From: Glaciimonas immobilis
GTDB lineage: Bacteria; Pseudomonadota; Gammaproteobacteria; Burkholderiales; Burkholderiaceae_D
Assembly (NCBI RefSeq): GCF_011947285.1
Contig: NZ_JAAOZT010000002.1
Span: forward strand, 496,001 to 560,000
DNA length: 64,000 bases
Reading direction: 5' to 3'
The notes under the pieces were generated by a model. That model was not told the DNA's origin. It saw only the letters and a program-made list of their open reading frames with translations, and did not search any database. Shown here piece by piece: positions 1 to 8,790 of this stretch; positions within the stretch are counted from its first letter, which is position 1, and the number at the start of each line of letters is the position of its first letter. The position numbers were made by a program, and so were the translations under genes.

Positions 1-213
1 AGTAGCACGGAACTGCATTAATACATCCGGCGACAGGCGGATGGTGATGCGTTCTTTGACTGGCGACTTCTGTGGACCACGTTTGCTTACACCTAGTTTT
101 TTCAACAGCGAATCAGGCAGTACCTCTGTGGCCGGTTTAAACCGTGCGAAGTCATCCGTCGTTAGTTCGCGGACTTCACCTTCTTTATCGGTTAAGGGTA
201 AGCGGTTTTTCAT
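1..213 (-). CDS. brnA: BrnA-family antitoxin (3' end outside window)
   Basis: The first 71 residues of a BrnA antitoxin begin with ATG at 213 and run off the left edge. The segment VKERITIRLSPDVLMQFRAT is the start of the ribbon-helix-helix DNA-binding domain that BrnA uses to bind its own promoter. The start lies inside the 3' end of the upstream brnT gene (29-bp overlap), the usual toxin-first arrangement of brnTA, and GGAAAG-type purines sit just before it. BrnA neutralises the BrnT ribonuclease and represses the operon. The identification rests on the partner gene and on similarity to two other BrnA proteins in this window; the C-terminus cannot be seen. Confidence 0.85.
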   Translation of the reverse strand, partial: MKNRLPLTDKEGEVRELTTDDFARFKPATEVLPDSLLKKLGVSKRGPQKSPVKERITIRLSPDVLMQFRAT

Positions 214-469
214 ATCTCTTTCCTTCTCTTAAGTTGGCTTTACGAAAACTAATGACGCGGATTCCGACGTCACTTTCTGTAAAACAGAGCACGTGGAGTC
301 GGTGCCCGAGGTATCCCACTGCGATATAGCGCTCTTCACCATAATTGTTACGCTCATCCACGGTAATATCCGCAGTAGAAATATCAAAATCGGCAGCCTG
401 TTCGAAGCTCAGGTCCCGTTCTCGGATGTTACGTTCGTTCTTATCAACATCAAATGTAATATCCATCAA
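185..469 (-). CDS. brnT: BrnT-family ribonuclease toxin
   Basis: This 94-residue protein carries the BrnT (DUF497) signature: an N-terminal FDVDKNERNIRERDLSF segment, a central ERYIAVGYLGHRLHVLCF strand and the C-terminal motif RVISFRKANLREGKRYE. BrnT is a RelE-fold ribonuclease that cleaves RNA and halts growth until bound by BrnA. The length matches the family (about 90 residues) and all motifs are intact, so the toxin should be functional. It overlaps brnA by 29 bp. It is transcribed divergently from the dinJ/yafQ pair across a roughly 175-bp gap. Confidence 0.9.
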   Translation of the reverse strand: MMDITFDVDKNERNIRERDLSFEQAADFDISTADITVDERNNYGEERYIAVGYLGHRLHVLCFTESDVGIRVISFRKANLREGKRYEKPLTLNR

Positions 470-584
470 TTATATTGTATGTACAAAATGCTGAGGAATC
501 AAGTTTTCTGTATGCACATTCTGGTCATGGTGAAAAAAGTTGCAATCAACACCAAGATATCCAATCGGTATTTTTAAGGTATCT

Positions 585-614
585 ATTGAATATTCAATTG
601 GTAGTTTGTATAAT
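585..614 (+). promoter_or_regulatory. Promoter with palindromic operator for dinJ/yafQ
   Basis: A sigma-70-like promoter is visible: -35 TTGAAT (586-591), a 17-bp spacer and a perfect -10 TATAAT (609-614), 31 bp before the dinJ start. The -35 box lies inside the 14-bp perfect palindrome ATTGAATATTCAAT (585-598). Type II antitoxins repress their own promoters, so a palindrome over the -35 box is the expected place for the DinJ/YafQ complex to bind. The promoter geometry is seen directly; the operator role is inferred. Confidence 0.65.
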
Positions 615-645
615 GGCGAGAGTTCACTAACCCTCGGAGATAAAT

Positions 646-888
646 ATGCTTAAAGAAGTACAAATGTCGATCAAAATGGAGGCTGCGTTACGCGACCAGT
701 TTATGGCAGTGGCGGCAGATCGCCATCGTCCTGCTGCACAAATTATCCGAGATTTAATGCGCCTTTATATTGCAGAGAACGAAACCCCTAACGCCCTGAC
801 CGCAGAGACGCTGCGAAAGAGCGAAAGAGGTGAGGATGTCTATAGCGCGTCTAACGCAGCCGATTTGTTTAAACAGTTGGGAATTTAA
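646..888 (+). CDS. RelB/DinJ-like antitoxin
   Basis: An 80-residue antitoxin with an N-terminal ribbon-helix-helix region (VQMSIKMEAALRDQFMAVAA, about residues 5-25) and an acidic C-terminal tail expected to wrap the toxin. The start has GGAG at 636-639. The TAA stop overlaps the ATG of the downstream toxin by one base, so the two are translationally coupled. The length and the pairing with a YafQ-like toxin fit the DinJ/RelB family. The exact subfamily is less certain than the antitoxin role. Confidence 0.85.
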   Translation: MLKEVQMSIKMEAALRDQFMAVAADRHRPAAQIIRDLMRLYIAENETPNALTAETLRKSERGEDVYSASNAADLFKQLGI

Positions 889-1160
889 TGCGGGTGCCAA
901 GCTATTCCGGACAATTTAAACGTGACGTAAAACTAGCAGAAAAACGCGGCAAGGATATGCAAAAGCTGCGTGAGGTAATCGCCTTACTTCTTGCTGGAGA
1001 GTCCCTTCCGCGAGAGTTAGGTGATCATCCCCTCAAAGGCGTTTGGAAGCCAAACCGGGACCTTCATATCGAGCCGGATTGGGTGTTGATTTACACTGCA
1101 ACTGCAGAAGTTGTGCGTTTCGAGCGTACCGGTACCCACTCGGATCTTTTTAGTAATTGA
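888..1160 (+). CDS. YafQ-family mRNA interferase toxin
   Basis: This 90-residue protein has the RelE/YafQ fold signature: YSGQFKRDVKLAEKRGKDMQKL at the N-terminus, the basic linker RELGDHPLKGVWKPNRDLHI, then DWVLIYTATAEVVRFERTGTHSDLF at the end. The C-terminal histidine of THSDLF and the internal GDHPLKG histidine match the catalytic positions of YafQ toxins, which cut mRNA on the ribosome. It begins within the stop codon of the antitoxin. No lesions are seen. It lies 69 bp from the end of prophage gene D, convergent with it, so it could be host flank or a prophage-end cargo gene. Confidence 0.88.
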   Translation: MRVPSYSGQFKRDVKLAEKRGKDMQKLREVIALLLAGESLPRELGDHPLKGVWKPNRDLHIEPDWVLIYTATAEVVRFERTGTHSDLFSN

Positions 1161-1228
1161 TAAGCCGTTATGATCTTGCTTTTGATTTTAGATATCATTG
1201 AGCAAGGGTCATTCGTTTTCTGGTGGCA

Positions 1229-2455
1229 TTACAACTTATCCCCGTTTTCGGCAATGATTGTCCGTCGTTCCTCAATATTCGCCCACGCCAATTTAACGGC
1301 CCGGGACGCCGTCTGTTTGCTGGCATACCGGTGGTCAAGCGCCTTTGTTTTGGCCCGCGTTCCCGCCAATTCTTCGCCGCGTTGATGGCTGACTTTGTCG
1401 TGCCAATGCGCAGTGACGCCGGTAATACCCGGATCAGGATCAGTCTGCTGTTCACGCTCGACTTCGGCTTCTTCTGTTTTGGTTTCCATTTCAATACCGG
1501 TCGTGAATCCACCCGCGCCGATGCTATGCGTGACTTTGGCGGTCAGCCATTCCACGCTATCAATAACGGCTTTAAAGCCAGACACGATGACCGGCGATTG
1601 CGGCATCAGCAAAGGATTGCCAACGGACAGCGTTAATTCAAACGTGGCTAACCCACGCTGGATGCGCGCCCATTCCGCGACCGCGGCGGTGCGTGCATCG
1701 GCTTCAGTGGCATACGTCGTGCGCAGCCGTTTGGCGCTACCGGGCGCACCGGCCACGACACTGCGACGCAATCCGTGTTTGTCATCGTGCCAGAACACCC
1801 GCACGCCGGTGTAGCTGTCGCGCTCGGCACTGTGATAGCGGTGGCCGTCGCCTGCTTGGCGCGTGATGATAATTGTTGGTAGTTGCTTGCCGGAGACGGT
1901 TTGGCTGCGGCTGGCCGGAGTGAAGATCAACGTGTCGTTTTTAACGGTCGCGACCGCATCGTACTTTTTGCCAAGTCGACGCAGAAACGCGGCGTCGCTC
2001 TCGCGGGTCTGGTCGATGTGCTTGACCGCCACATCGCGCAAACCATCGGCGATGCCCGCTGTCAGTTGCTGCCGGAACGCGATCATCTCAATGATGGCGC
2101 CGAGCGTGGTGTTGTGGAAACTGTGTTCTTCTACCTGGCGGAAGGTGTCGATCAGGTTCGCCGTGCGGGCGCGTAACGTGATGGTATCGGGTGCGCCGGA
2201 GTGTTCCACTTCATCTACCGTGAAGCTGCCTTTGTCGACCAGACCCAGATGTTTCCAGCCGATGTACAGATGGATGGTTGCACCTTTGGACGGGATCGCG
2301 AGCAGGCCGTCGGTGTCGTCCAATGCGAGGTCGAGCTGGTCGGCAGACTCGTTACGGCACTCGGTCAGCGTCAGGCTGATCAGGCGCGGGCGGAGGATAG
2401 CAGTTAAGTCACGGTCATCAAGCGTGACACGAAAGTCTGGGATTCGGTCGTTCAT
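1229..2455 (-). CDS. D: Late control protein D / tail hub protein (P2 gpD)
   Basis: This 408-residue gpD-family protein forms the hub between tail tube and baseplate spike. It opens with PDFRVTLDDRDLTAILRPRL, followed by SLTLTECRNESADQLDLALDD, characteristic of P2 gpD, and continues with the DAAFLRRLGKKYDAVATVKN segment of the family's middle domain. The C-terminus is basic. The ATG overlaps the stop of gene U (ATGA). It is the last late gene; P2 would have ogr next, but here an inverted toxin-antitoxin pair follows. Confidence 0.92.
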   Translation of the reverse strand: MNDRIPDFRVTLDDRDLTAILRPRLISLTLTECRNESADQLDLALDDTDGLLAIPSKGATIHLYIGWKHLGLVDKGSFTVDEVEHSGAPDTITLRARTANLIDTFRQVEEHSFHNTTLGAIIEMIAFRQQLTAGIADGLRDVAVKHIDQTRESDAAFLRRLGKKYDAVATVKNDTLIFTPASRSQTVSGKQLPTIIITRQAGDGHRYHSAERDSYTGVRVFWHDDKHGLRRSVVAGAPGSAKRLRTTYATEADARTAAVAEWARIQRGLATFELTLSVGNPLLMPQSPVIVSGFKAVIDSVEWLTAKVTHSIGAGGFTTGIEMETKTEEAEVEREQQTDPDPGITGVTAHWHDKVSHQRGEELAGTRAKTKALDHRYASKQTASRAVKLAWANIEERRTIIAENGDKL

Positions 2456-2961
2456 CGATTACCAAGACCGCTGACGATACCGCCGATGCCATTGACCGCA
2501 TTGACATTGTTATTCAACCCTTCCAGATTGAGCATGTCGCGCAGGGTGCCGATATTGCCTAAATTGTTTATTGCATTGTGCACATCGTCATCGGTACATT
2601 TCAGCGTAATCGCAAATTCCACACGGGCCGGATCGCCATCGGACCCGAGATGCGTTTTACCTTCGGTCATGCTGGTGATGATGTACGCGCCATAAATCCG
2701 TCCGGTGCCCTGAATCAATATCCATGATTTACCGGTGTCGGCCATCAGGCGTAATGCATCGAGCGCGTACAACGATCCGGTTAGTTCGGGCGCAATCCAG
2801 CCCGACAGCGTGATGGTGTCGTCCCCCTTGCCGGTGTATTGGAACGCGTCACGCGCACCGACGCGGGCGTTGCTGACGTGTTTCCATTCGGTCTGGCGTT
2901 GTAACTCCTGATACGCCAGCGTGGGAAGACTGAAGACGAACATGCCGAGGGCCATCATCAT
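2452..2961 (-). CDS. U: Tail terminator-like protein (P2 gpU)
   Basis: This 169-residue homologue of P2 gpU acts at tail completion. The segment MFVFSLPTLAYQELQRQTEW and the sequence DDTITLSGWIAPELTG (about residues 48-63) are typical of the family. The start has AGGAA seven bases upstream. The C-terminal 40 residues are rich in Asn, Gly and Leu (NNLGNIGTLRDMLNLEGLNN), a low-complexity extension common in these proteins. It lies between T and D, as in P2, and is coupled to D by a 4-bp overlap. Confidence 0.9.
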   Translation of the reverse strand: MMMALGMFVFSLPTLAYQELQRQTEWKHVSNARVGARDAFQYTGKGDDTITLSGWIAPELTGSLYALDALRLMADTGKSWILIQGTGRIYGAYIITSMTEGKTHLGSDGDPARVEFAITLKCTDDDVHNAINNLGNIGTLRDMLNLEGLNNNVNAVNGIGGIVSGLGNR

Positions 2962-2981
2962 GGTTATGTTCCTGTAAAAAA

Positions 2982-5590
2982 TTAATAGTCATGCAGGCTG
3001 GACCGCTGCCGGGCACGCTTGTCACGGTCGCGCTGGTCTAGTGCTTTGGCGACGGCTTGGGCAATCGCGTTGCCATCCATGCCGGGGGCGGTCTGGATGG
3101 TGATGTGGATCGTGTCGCCCTGGACAACTGTGCCGCCGCTGGTGCCACGGCTCGCCATTGGTGGGCGCGTGTCAAACGCCATCGCGGGCAGCGTTGCTGC
3201 GCCAATGGCGATGCCGGTACCGAGTTGGGTCAGGCGCTTGGCGAGACTGCTGACCTGGGCCACGGGTGCGTCCTTGCTGCGGCGCAGACCGACGGCTAAG
3301 CCTTGCATCGTGTAGTCACCCAGCGTGGCAAACACCTTGCTAGGGCTGTGGATGCCGAGTTTGTCTTTAAACCAGCCGATGGCTCTTTCAGCGACGTTAT
3401 CGATGGCACTTTTGAGGCCTGTCATGCCGTCCAGAAAGCCATTGGTTAAGCCGGTCATCATCGCGCCGCCGATGTCCATGAACTTGTTCCCCATACCTGA
3501 AAGAAAGTCGACGATGCCGTCGCTAACGGATTCCACCTTTTCTTTAAGCCAGTCCCAGATGGCACTGGCGCTACTTTTTATGCCTTCCCATGCGCGATCA
3601 AAGATATCGGTGACCGTCTTCCACAGATCGATAAACCACGCCTTAATCGGGTCCCAGTTTTTATAAATTAAGTAAGCGGCTAGCGCAATGCCGAGAATCA
3701 GCAGGATGATCGGATTTCTGAGCAAAATCTTACCTAACGTCAACATGATCTTACCGATACCCTTAAAGGCACGACCAAGGCCCTTTAAAATTGGTATCAC
3801 AATGCCGCCTTTTAAACCCAGGGCGCTAAGCACAAATCGCATGAGGGCAAAGGGGCCAAGAATGGCGGCAACGCCGATTGCCAGCGCGCCCAGCACGACT
3901 AAGACGATCGCCAGTACAACGGCAATTTTAAGCAGGGTGCCAGCCAGTTGAGGGTTGTCTTCGATCCAGCGCGAAAGGCGTTCCATCACGCGTCCGACAG
4001 TATCCATGATGTCTGTCAACGCCGGTTTCAACGTGCTGCCAGCCATGGCGGAGAACCCGAACGCTTTATTTTTTAATAGTTGCCACTTGGCCGACAAGGT
4101 ATCGAGCCGCGCCTCAAACTCACGGTCCATGCTGCCCTTGGCGGCTTCGCCGTTTGCCAGTTCTAATTGCCGCCGGTATTCCCCGACACCACCGGCCAGC
4201 TTGGCGATGGCACCACTCCAGTCTTTGCCGAACAGGCGAGTGACGGCTTCCGTTGTCAATTCTGCCGGTAAGGCGTTGATCTTGTCGAGCACGTGCAATA
4301 TCGTGCCTTGTGCGTCCTTGATCATGCCCATCTGGAGGTCGGTGCTCGTCATGCCGATCATCCCGGCACCGATCTGAAACTTTTCCGGATTCATCTTGGC
4401 AATCTGCAACTGACGCATCATGCCGGATGCAGCGGTATCGGCCCGTTCCGGTGATTCACCAAGGGTCAGAAAGGTGGAGGCAAGCGCCGCGGCATTGCGC
4501 ACCGGCAAGCCGATGGTCGATGCGGCACCGGCTAAGTCGCCTTGCAGGACGTTAATAATATCTTTGCCTTTGGACAGCGCGTTATCGTCGAGGTAATTAA
4601 TCGCGTCCCCGAGTTTGTCGAGGTGTTGGATTGGGATTTTAAAAATGCCCGCGATCTTTCCCATCTGGTCGCCAATTTCGTCCGCAGGCATGTCGAACGC
4701 GGTCGCCATCTTGGCGTTATTGGTAGCAAATGCGATCAGATTTTCTTTGCCCTGTATCCCCATGCGCGCCCCGGCCACGGTCAGGTCGATCAGCTCGGTG
4801 GTCGCCATCGGTACCCGCGTTGCGAGATTCTGGATCGCCCGCCCCATGTCGTAATAGGTCGCGGTCAGTTTGCCGTTGGCGTCACGCGCGCCGTCGACCT
4901 GTTTGGCAATGCCGAGCATGCTGTCTTCATAGCGCATGAAGTCCCTGACCGTTTTGAGTACCGGCATGCCGCTGGCGACGCCCGCTGCCGCCATGCCTGC
5001 GCCTGCCATGGCGACACTTCCCGCAGTCGCACGGGTAGCGTGCAGACGGTGGCGGGCTGCACCCATGCGTTCCTGCTGGCGGGCAATACTGACGAGTTTT
5101 TGTTGCTGTGACGAGAGTTCGGCGTTCGCGTACGACACGCTGTCCTTGAGCCACGTCTGGGCCTGACCTAAATTTTTGGTGCTGATGCCGGTGCGCGCCA
5201 GCGCGGTGGCGAGTTGCTTGTTGGTCTCCAGATTGGCACGGTAAGTGGTTTTTAATTTCTCTGCGATGGCTTGCGATTTCTTGTATTCTGCACTGAGTTT
5301 TTTGACCGCTGCCGCCGCAGGGGATGCCTGTGCAGTCAGCGTACCTAACTGGTCGCCGATGGCTTTGGCATTTTGCTGCGCATGGCGTAGTGCGACCGAG
5401 GTAGTTTTGAGGCCGCGCTTGAGCGCAACGAATTCATTAAGTTTTTTTGCTGACTGCCGAGTTCTTTCAAGCGGTCGCTGGTGGCTTTGATGGCCTTGGC
5501 CGTCGGAGACGCAGCAGCCTGTATTTTTTTAAGCGGACCGGTGATTTTGTCCAGCGCGGTCATGATGACTTGTAATCTGAGGTCCGCCAT
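2982..5590 (-). CDS. T: Tail tape measure protein (P2 gpT), split by a -1 frame change
   Basis: The tape measure protein sets tail length. The true start is ATG at 5590 (MADLRLQVIMTALDKITGPL, the family's usual N-terminus), but that frame stops after 81 codons at 5345. The rest continues in the -1 frame from 5441 with no stop down to 2982. Joined through the A-AAA-AAC heptamer at 5441-5447 it gives about 869 residues, close to P2 gpT (815). An N-terminal coiled-coil region is followed by a TMP core (RDFMRYEDSMLGIAKQVDGA) and hydrophobic segments around ILRNPIILLILGIALAAYLI. Either the frame change is programmed, or one A is missing from a seven-A run through mutation or sequencing error. Without it the tail cannot be built. 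Confidence 0.85.
5441..5447 (-). other. Candidate -1 slippery heptamer in gene T
   Basis: In the reading frame opened at 5590 the codons are CAA-AAA-AAC, so the phased heptamer is A-AAA-AAC, of the X-XXY-YYZ type used for -1 frameshifting. After the slip the next codon is CTT at 5441, exactly the frame of the rest of gene T. It could equally mark a one-base deletion in a homopolymer. The sequence alone cannot decide between these. Confidence 0.5.
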
Positions 5591-5602
5591 GATTATTCCT
5601 TA

Positions 5603-6042
5603 TTACTCTGATTCAGACCGCAAGCGTGCGCGTTCGCGCCAGTCCATTAACTCGGTTAATTCAAACGTGGCCATCGCCGCAGGGTCCCAGTGGAATACCA
5701 CGGCGATGTCGGCCATCGCGTTTTCTACGCGGTCGGGGAGACCATGTGCCGATCCGCTTTCTTCGCTAAAAAATACGCCACCTCGGCACCGAGCGCCATC
5801 AGGTCGGCCAGATCGAGGTTGTTGATATCTTGCGGGGTCAGGATCGGGTACGAGATGCGGGGCAATACTTTTTGCAGCGCGATGACGTCTAGATTAGCGA
5901 CATCGACCAAGGAGACGCCGCGCAGTTCTCCGGCCTTTGGCTTACGCAGCTGGACTTCGGTAATTGTGGTGTCGCCGCGCTGGATCGGTTCGTCGAGAGT
6001 GATGGTGACGTGGGTCGCGTTATCTGGTTTGGTGATGGTCAT
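5603..6042 (-). CDS. E: Tail assembly chaperones gpE and frameshift product gpE+E'
   Basis: The zero frame (5725-6042, 105 residues, beginning MTITKPDNATHVTITLDEPI) is gpE. A -1 shift extends it into the E' frame, ending at the TAA at 5603. That frame encodes a recognisable GpE module: MADIAVVFHWDPAAMATFEL then ELMDWRERARLRSESE. The phased slippery site T-TTT-TTA lies at 5767-5773, and after it the -1 frame is open to E'. P2 makes E and E+E' by the same mechanism with a related heptamer, so this layout is expected. The two products chaperone the tape measure protein encoded immediately downstream. Confidence 0.88.
5767..5773 (-). other. Programmed -1 frameshift site in gene E
   Basis: In gene E the codons TAT-TTT-TTA contain the in-phase heptamer T-TTT-TTA, 14 codons before the gpE stop. 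The -1 frame is open through to the conserved E' domain ending at 5603. The heptamer, its phase and the downstream E' domain are seen directly. The frameshift is established for P2-like E/E' pairs, not tested here. Confidence 0.85.
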
Positions 6043-6078
6043 GGTGGTGCCTTTTGAGAGAGTGAATAGAATGTTTTA

Positions 6079-6588
6079 TTACAGACCGATGGCTTTGCGC
6101 AGATCGTCATTCATGCTGACGCCGCCGATTTTTTCCACGCAGTTCATGAAGTCGAGTTCGATAATGTCTGCGTTGTCGACCGTCAATTTGTAATAACTGA
6201 GTGCGGTCGAGTATTTATGTGCGGTGTCATCGCCGACCTTGGCAGAACCCATATCGATTTCTTTATGCCGTCCGCGCACGACAATCTCGACCGCGGTGGT
6301 TCCGCCGGTATCGTCGTTTTGAAACGCTCCGGCAAAGCGTAACTGGACTGCATTATGCGATTTGGCAGCGTACTGTTTTAAGGCGTCGACGACCAGCCCG
6401 CCCGCGGTCCATTCGAGCGTCAATGCCTCGTTGCCCATGTCGACCATGACCGGGCCGCTCATGCCACCGGCGCGGTATTCTTCCATCTTGCGGCTCAGTT
6501 TAGGAAGGGTTATTTCAGGCACCAGTCCCAGATAGGACGCGCCATCGTTGAACAGATTAAAATCTTTGAGTTTGCGGGGTAAGCCCAT
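6079..6588 (-). CDS. FII: Major tail tube protein (P2 gpFII)
   Basis: This 169-residue tail tube subunit begins MGLPRKLKDFNLFNDGASYLG, the family N-terminus, and continues with TLPKLSRKMEEYRAGGMSGP and a LEWTAGGLVVDAL strand. It polymerises to form the inner tube inside the contractile sheath. Length equals P2 FII (172) within a few residues. It lies 24 bp behind the sheath gene, in standard P2 order. Confidence 0.94.
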   Translation of the reverse strand: MGLPRKLKDFNLFNDGASYLGLVPEITLPKLSRKMEEYRAGGMSGPVMVDMGNEALTLEWTAGGLVVDALKQYAAKSHNAVQLRFAGAFQNDDTGGTTAVEIVVRGRHKEIDMGSAKVGDDTAHKYSTALSYYKLTVDNADIIELDFMNCVEKIGGVSMNDDLRKAIGL

Positions 6589-6612
6589 TTGTACATCCGA
6601 TCGGAAATAGGG

Positions 6613-7785
6613 TTAAGCAGTAATGCGGCTGGCGAAGTCGGCCAGATAGCGGTCGGTAATCCGTTGCTGAAACACCAGATTTTCTAAAGGCGGGACCGGC
6701 GTGTAGTCGTAATCAATGGCTAGCTTGCCCGCCTTCAACGTGTCTTTACTATTAAAGGCTTCGTCGTACCAGGCGGTGCCGTCGATGATGTAACCCTGCG
6801 CTTTCAGGTCGCGGAATTTGGCATTGATACTTTCAATCAAGTCCTTGACTAAGGATGGATGCAGCGGCTTGTCGACATACGTAAAATGCGCCTCGGCTAT
6901 TGTGTCGGCCAGCACCTGCGCGGTGCGGGTGTAATTCTCAAAAAAGAAGAATTCCGGCACCTCGCAAGTGCGCGACCCCCAGAAACGAAAGCCGCCGTTA
7001 TTGATCAGCGTGGTGACTTCATGGCTGTTCAGGTAACCGGCGTCGGTGGCCGGATCCTGCAAGTCCCAGAATACGTCGCTACTGATGCCGGTCGGACCGT
7101 TGACCGGCATGTTCGATAACGTTTTATGCCAGCCGATTTCTTCATCGATTTTGGCGCGTAAGCCGAGCGCATAGGCGACCGCGGAGATGTTCACCTCGGC
7201 ATCGGTCGCGGTGTCCCAGTTCACAAAGTCGGGCCAGATCAGCATTAATTCGCGTTGCCCGAAATCCTTGCGATAGGCGACCGCGTCTTCTTTGGTCTGG
7301 CACCCGTGTGCGGCGACGTATGCAAAAGCACGCAGTTGCTGGGCGACACTGGCGAGCGCATTGGCGACCGGCTTGGTGTCTAGTCCCGGCGCACCGAGAA
7401 TGCGCGGCTTGATACCGAGTTTGCTTTGCGCGGCCAGTAACGCCTTGATGCCGGTGTACTTGCCGCTGGCAGTGACGGTGCCGATGACGTTGCTGGTGGT
7501 GGCGTCCGCATCGTCGCCTTCGGCCACACGGACGACTATCGTAAACGGTTTGGTTTGCAGGCCGATGGCCTCTAACGTGCGGCGTAAAGTTCCTTTTACA
7601 CCGGCCTTTCCGAGCGCGGCAATCACGTTGGTCAGTAACACCGGCGTGTCGAGCGGAAATGTGACCGGATCGGCATCGTCGGCGGTGGCGATGAGGCCAA
7701 TGACGGCGGTGCTGATGGTGCGGATGGGACGGGTGCCGTCGTTGATTTCAAGGACGCGTACACCGTGGTGATAGTCAGCTGCCAT
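6613..7785 (-). CDS. FI: Tail sheath protein (P2 gpFI)
   Basis: The contractile sheath subunit has 390 residues (P2 FI is 396). The N-terminus YHHGVRVLEINDGTRPIRTI with TAVIGLIATADDAD is diagnostic. The C-terminal half contains ALGLRAKIDEEIGWHKTLSN and the C-terminal FRDLKAQGYIIDGTAWYDEA segment of sheath proteins. It pairs with the tube gene downstream. The only unit between it and the fibre gene is the pair of chaperone genes. Confidence 0.94.
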   Translation of the reverse strand: MAADYHHGVRVLEINDGTRPIRTISTAVIGLIATADDADPVTFPLDTPVLLTNVIAALGKAGVKGTLRRTLEAIGLQTKPFTIVVRVAEGDDADATTSNVIGTVTASGKYTGIKALLAAQSKLGIKPRILGAPGLDTKPVANALASVAQQLRAFAYVAAHGCQTKEDAVAYRKDFGQRELMLIWPDFVNWDTATDAEVNISAVAYALGLRAKIDEEIGWHKTLSNMPVNGPTGISSDVFWDLQDPATDAGYLNSHEVTTLINNGGFRFWGSRTCEVPEFFFFENYTRTAQVLADTIAEAHFTYVDKPLHPSLVKDLIESINAKFRDLKAQGYIIDGTAWYDEAFNSKDTLKAGKLAIDYDYTPVPPLENLVFQQRITDRYLADFASRITA

Positions 7786-7812
7786 AAAGACTCCTGTAGG
7801 TTTGTGGTGCGT

Positions 7813-8271
7813 TCAGATAGTGGCGTTGGGTGCGGCGGGCCAGCAAATATCGTTCGGGAAATCCGGCTTTTCTGGAATGCGATTGAGCGCGGCGCGGTAG
7901 GTTTTCCACGCAATGGCCAGTCTCCTGTCGGTGTCGGTGGCGTCATTTAGATCAATGCGGTCCTGATATTTATTCACGTCGTTCGTGGCAAGGCTCAGCT
8001 CGTAATAGATACGCTTATACGCGGACCGGGACAATTCTTCGTCAGTCGGTACGTAGTCCACTACGAGACCCCATTTGCCGGCGTCACACTCGGCATAAAT
8101 CTGACGACCATGTTCATAGAAATCCTTCGGCGTGGCTAAAAATGAAACGTAGTTCTCGGCGTTTGCAAATTTGACGTCGCATTGAATTCCATTTGGCATG
8201 CGCACCGGCTGGCGCACATCGGTATAGGCATAGGGATTTTCTGATACTGGTGGCAGCGTGGTTGTGGTCAT
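7813..8271 (-). CDS. Tail fibre assembly chaperone, copy 1
   Basis: This 152-residue protein starts at ATG 8271 with AGGA seven bases upstream; the longer open frame above it lacks such a site. The C-terminal half (KYQDRIDLNDATDTDRRLAI, then WKTYRAALNRIPEKPDFPND and WPAAP) is the tail-fibre-assembly type that replaces P2 gpG in many related prophages. The same C-terminal pattern is found in the next gene upstream, so the two are paralogues. It should help fold or trimerise the fibre gpH. The N-terminal 80 residues differ between the copies. Confidence 0.75.
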   Translation of the reverse strand: MTTTTLPPVSENPYAYTDVRQPVRMPNGIQCDVKFANAENYVSFLATPKDFYEHGRQIYAECDAGKWGLVVDYVPTDEELSRSAYKRIYYELSLATNDVNKYQDRIDLNDATDTDRRLAIAWKTYRAALNRIPEKPDFPNDICWPAAPNATI

Positions 8272-8320
8272 GATGGATCCTGTGGTGAAGTGGGTGCATG
8301 CAAAACATGCGGGATAGCGC

Positions 8321-8785
8321 TTAACGGGCTGTGTGGTCGTCCGGCTGCTGCGGCCATTCAGGTTGCAGCGGCCAGCCGTTTTGCTGATTGACCCGGTTAA
8401 GATTGGCCCGGAATTTCTTCCATTCTTTTTGCCTTTTGAGATCGCTATCGGTGGCTTCTTCAATGTCGATCAGATCCTGATAGTCATTGACGTGTTGATT
8501 CGCGATGGCGAGTAGTGTTAACTTTGTCTGCGCGGCGTTCAACTCTGCCTCGCCCAATAAACACTCTTCAAAATGACGCGCCCAGATTCTTCTTATTTGC
8601 TTGATGGTCGGCTGCGTGACCTCGGTATCCCAGATGGCGATGATGGCCGGACCGGTTTGCGCAAGTTGATTACGCTCAATAGGGTGAGAAGTCCAGAAAT
8701 CTTTGCCACATATCAATTCCGGATAAATCTTTAATACGCAAAAGGCGAGTTGGTCGTGTGTCAGCCATTGGGTGCTCTTCATCAT
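8321..8785 (-). CDS. Tail fibre assembly chaperone, copy 2
   Basis: This 154-residue protein lies directly behind the fibre gene (5-bp gap). Its C-terminal segment NDYQDLIDIEEATDSDLKRQ followed by WKKFRANLNRVNQQNGWPLQ matches copy 1 (YQDRIDLNDATD, WKTYRAALNRI). The N-terminal part (STQWLTHDQLAFCVLKIYPEL) is different and probably recognises a different fibre partner. Two tandem chaperones behind one fibre may reflect a fibre-module exchange. Assignment rests on position and on the shared C-terminal motif. Confidence 0.7.
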   Translation of the reverse strand: MMKSTQWLTHDQLAFCVLKIYPELICGKDFWTSHPIERNQLAQTGPAIIAIWDTEVTQPTIKQIRRIWARHFEECLLGEAELNAAQTKLTLLAIANQHVNDYQDLIDIEEATDSDLKRQKEWKKFRANLNRVNQQNGWPLQPEWPQQPDDHTAR

Positions 8786-8790
8786 GTGGT

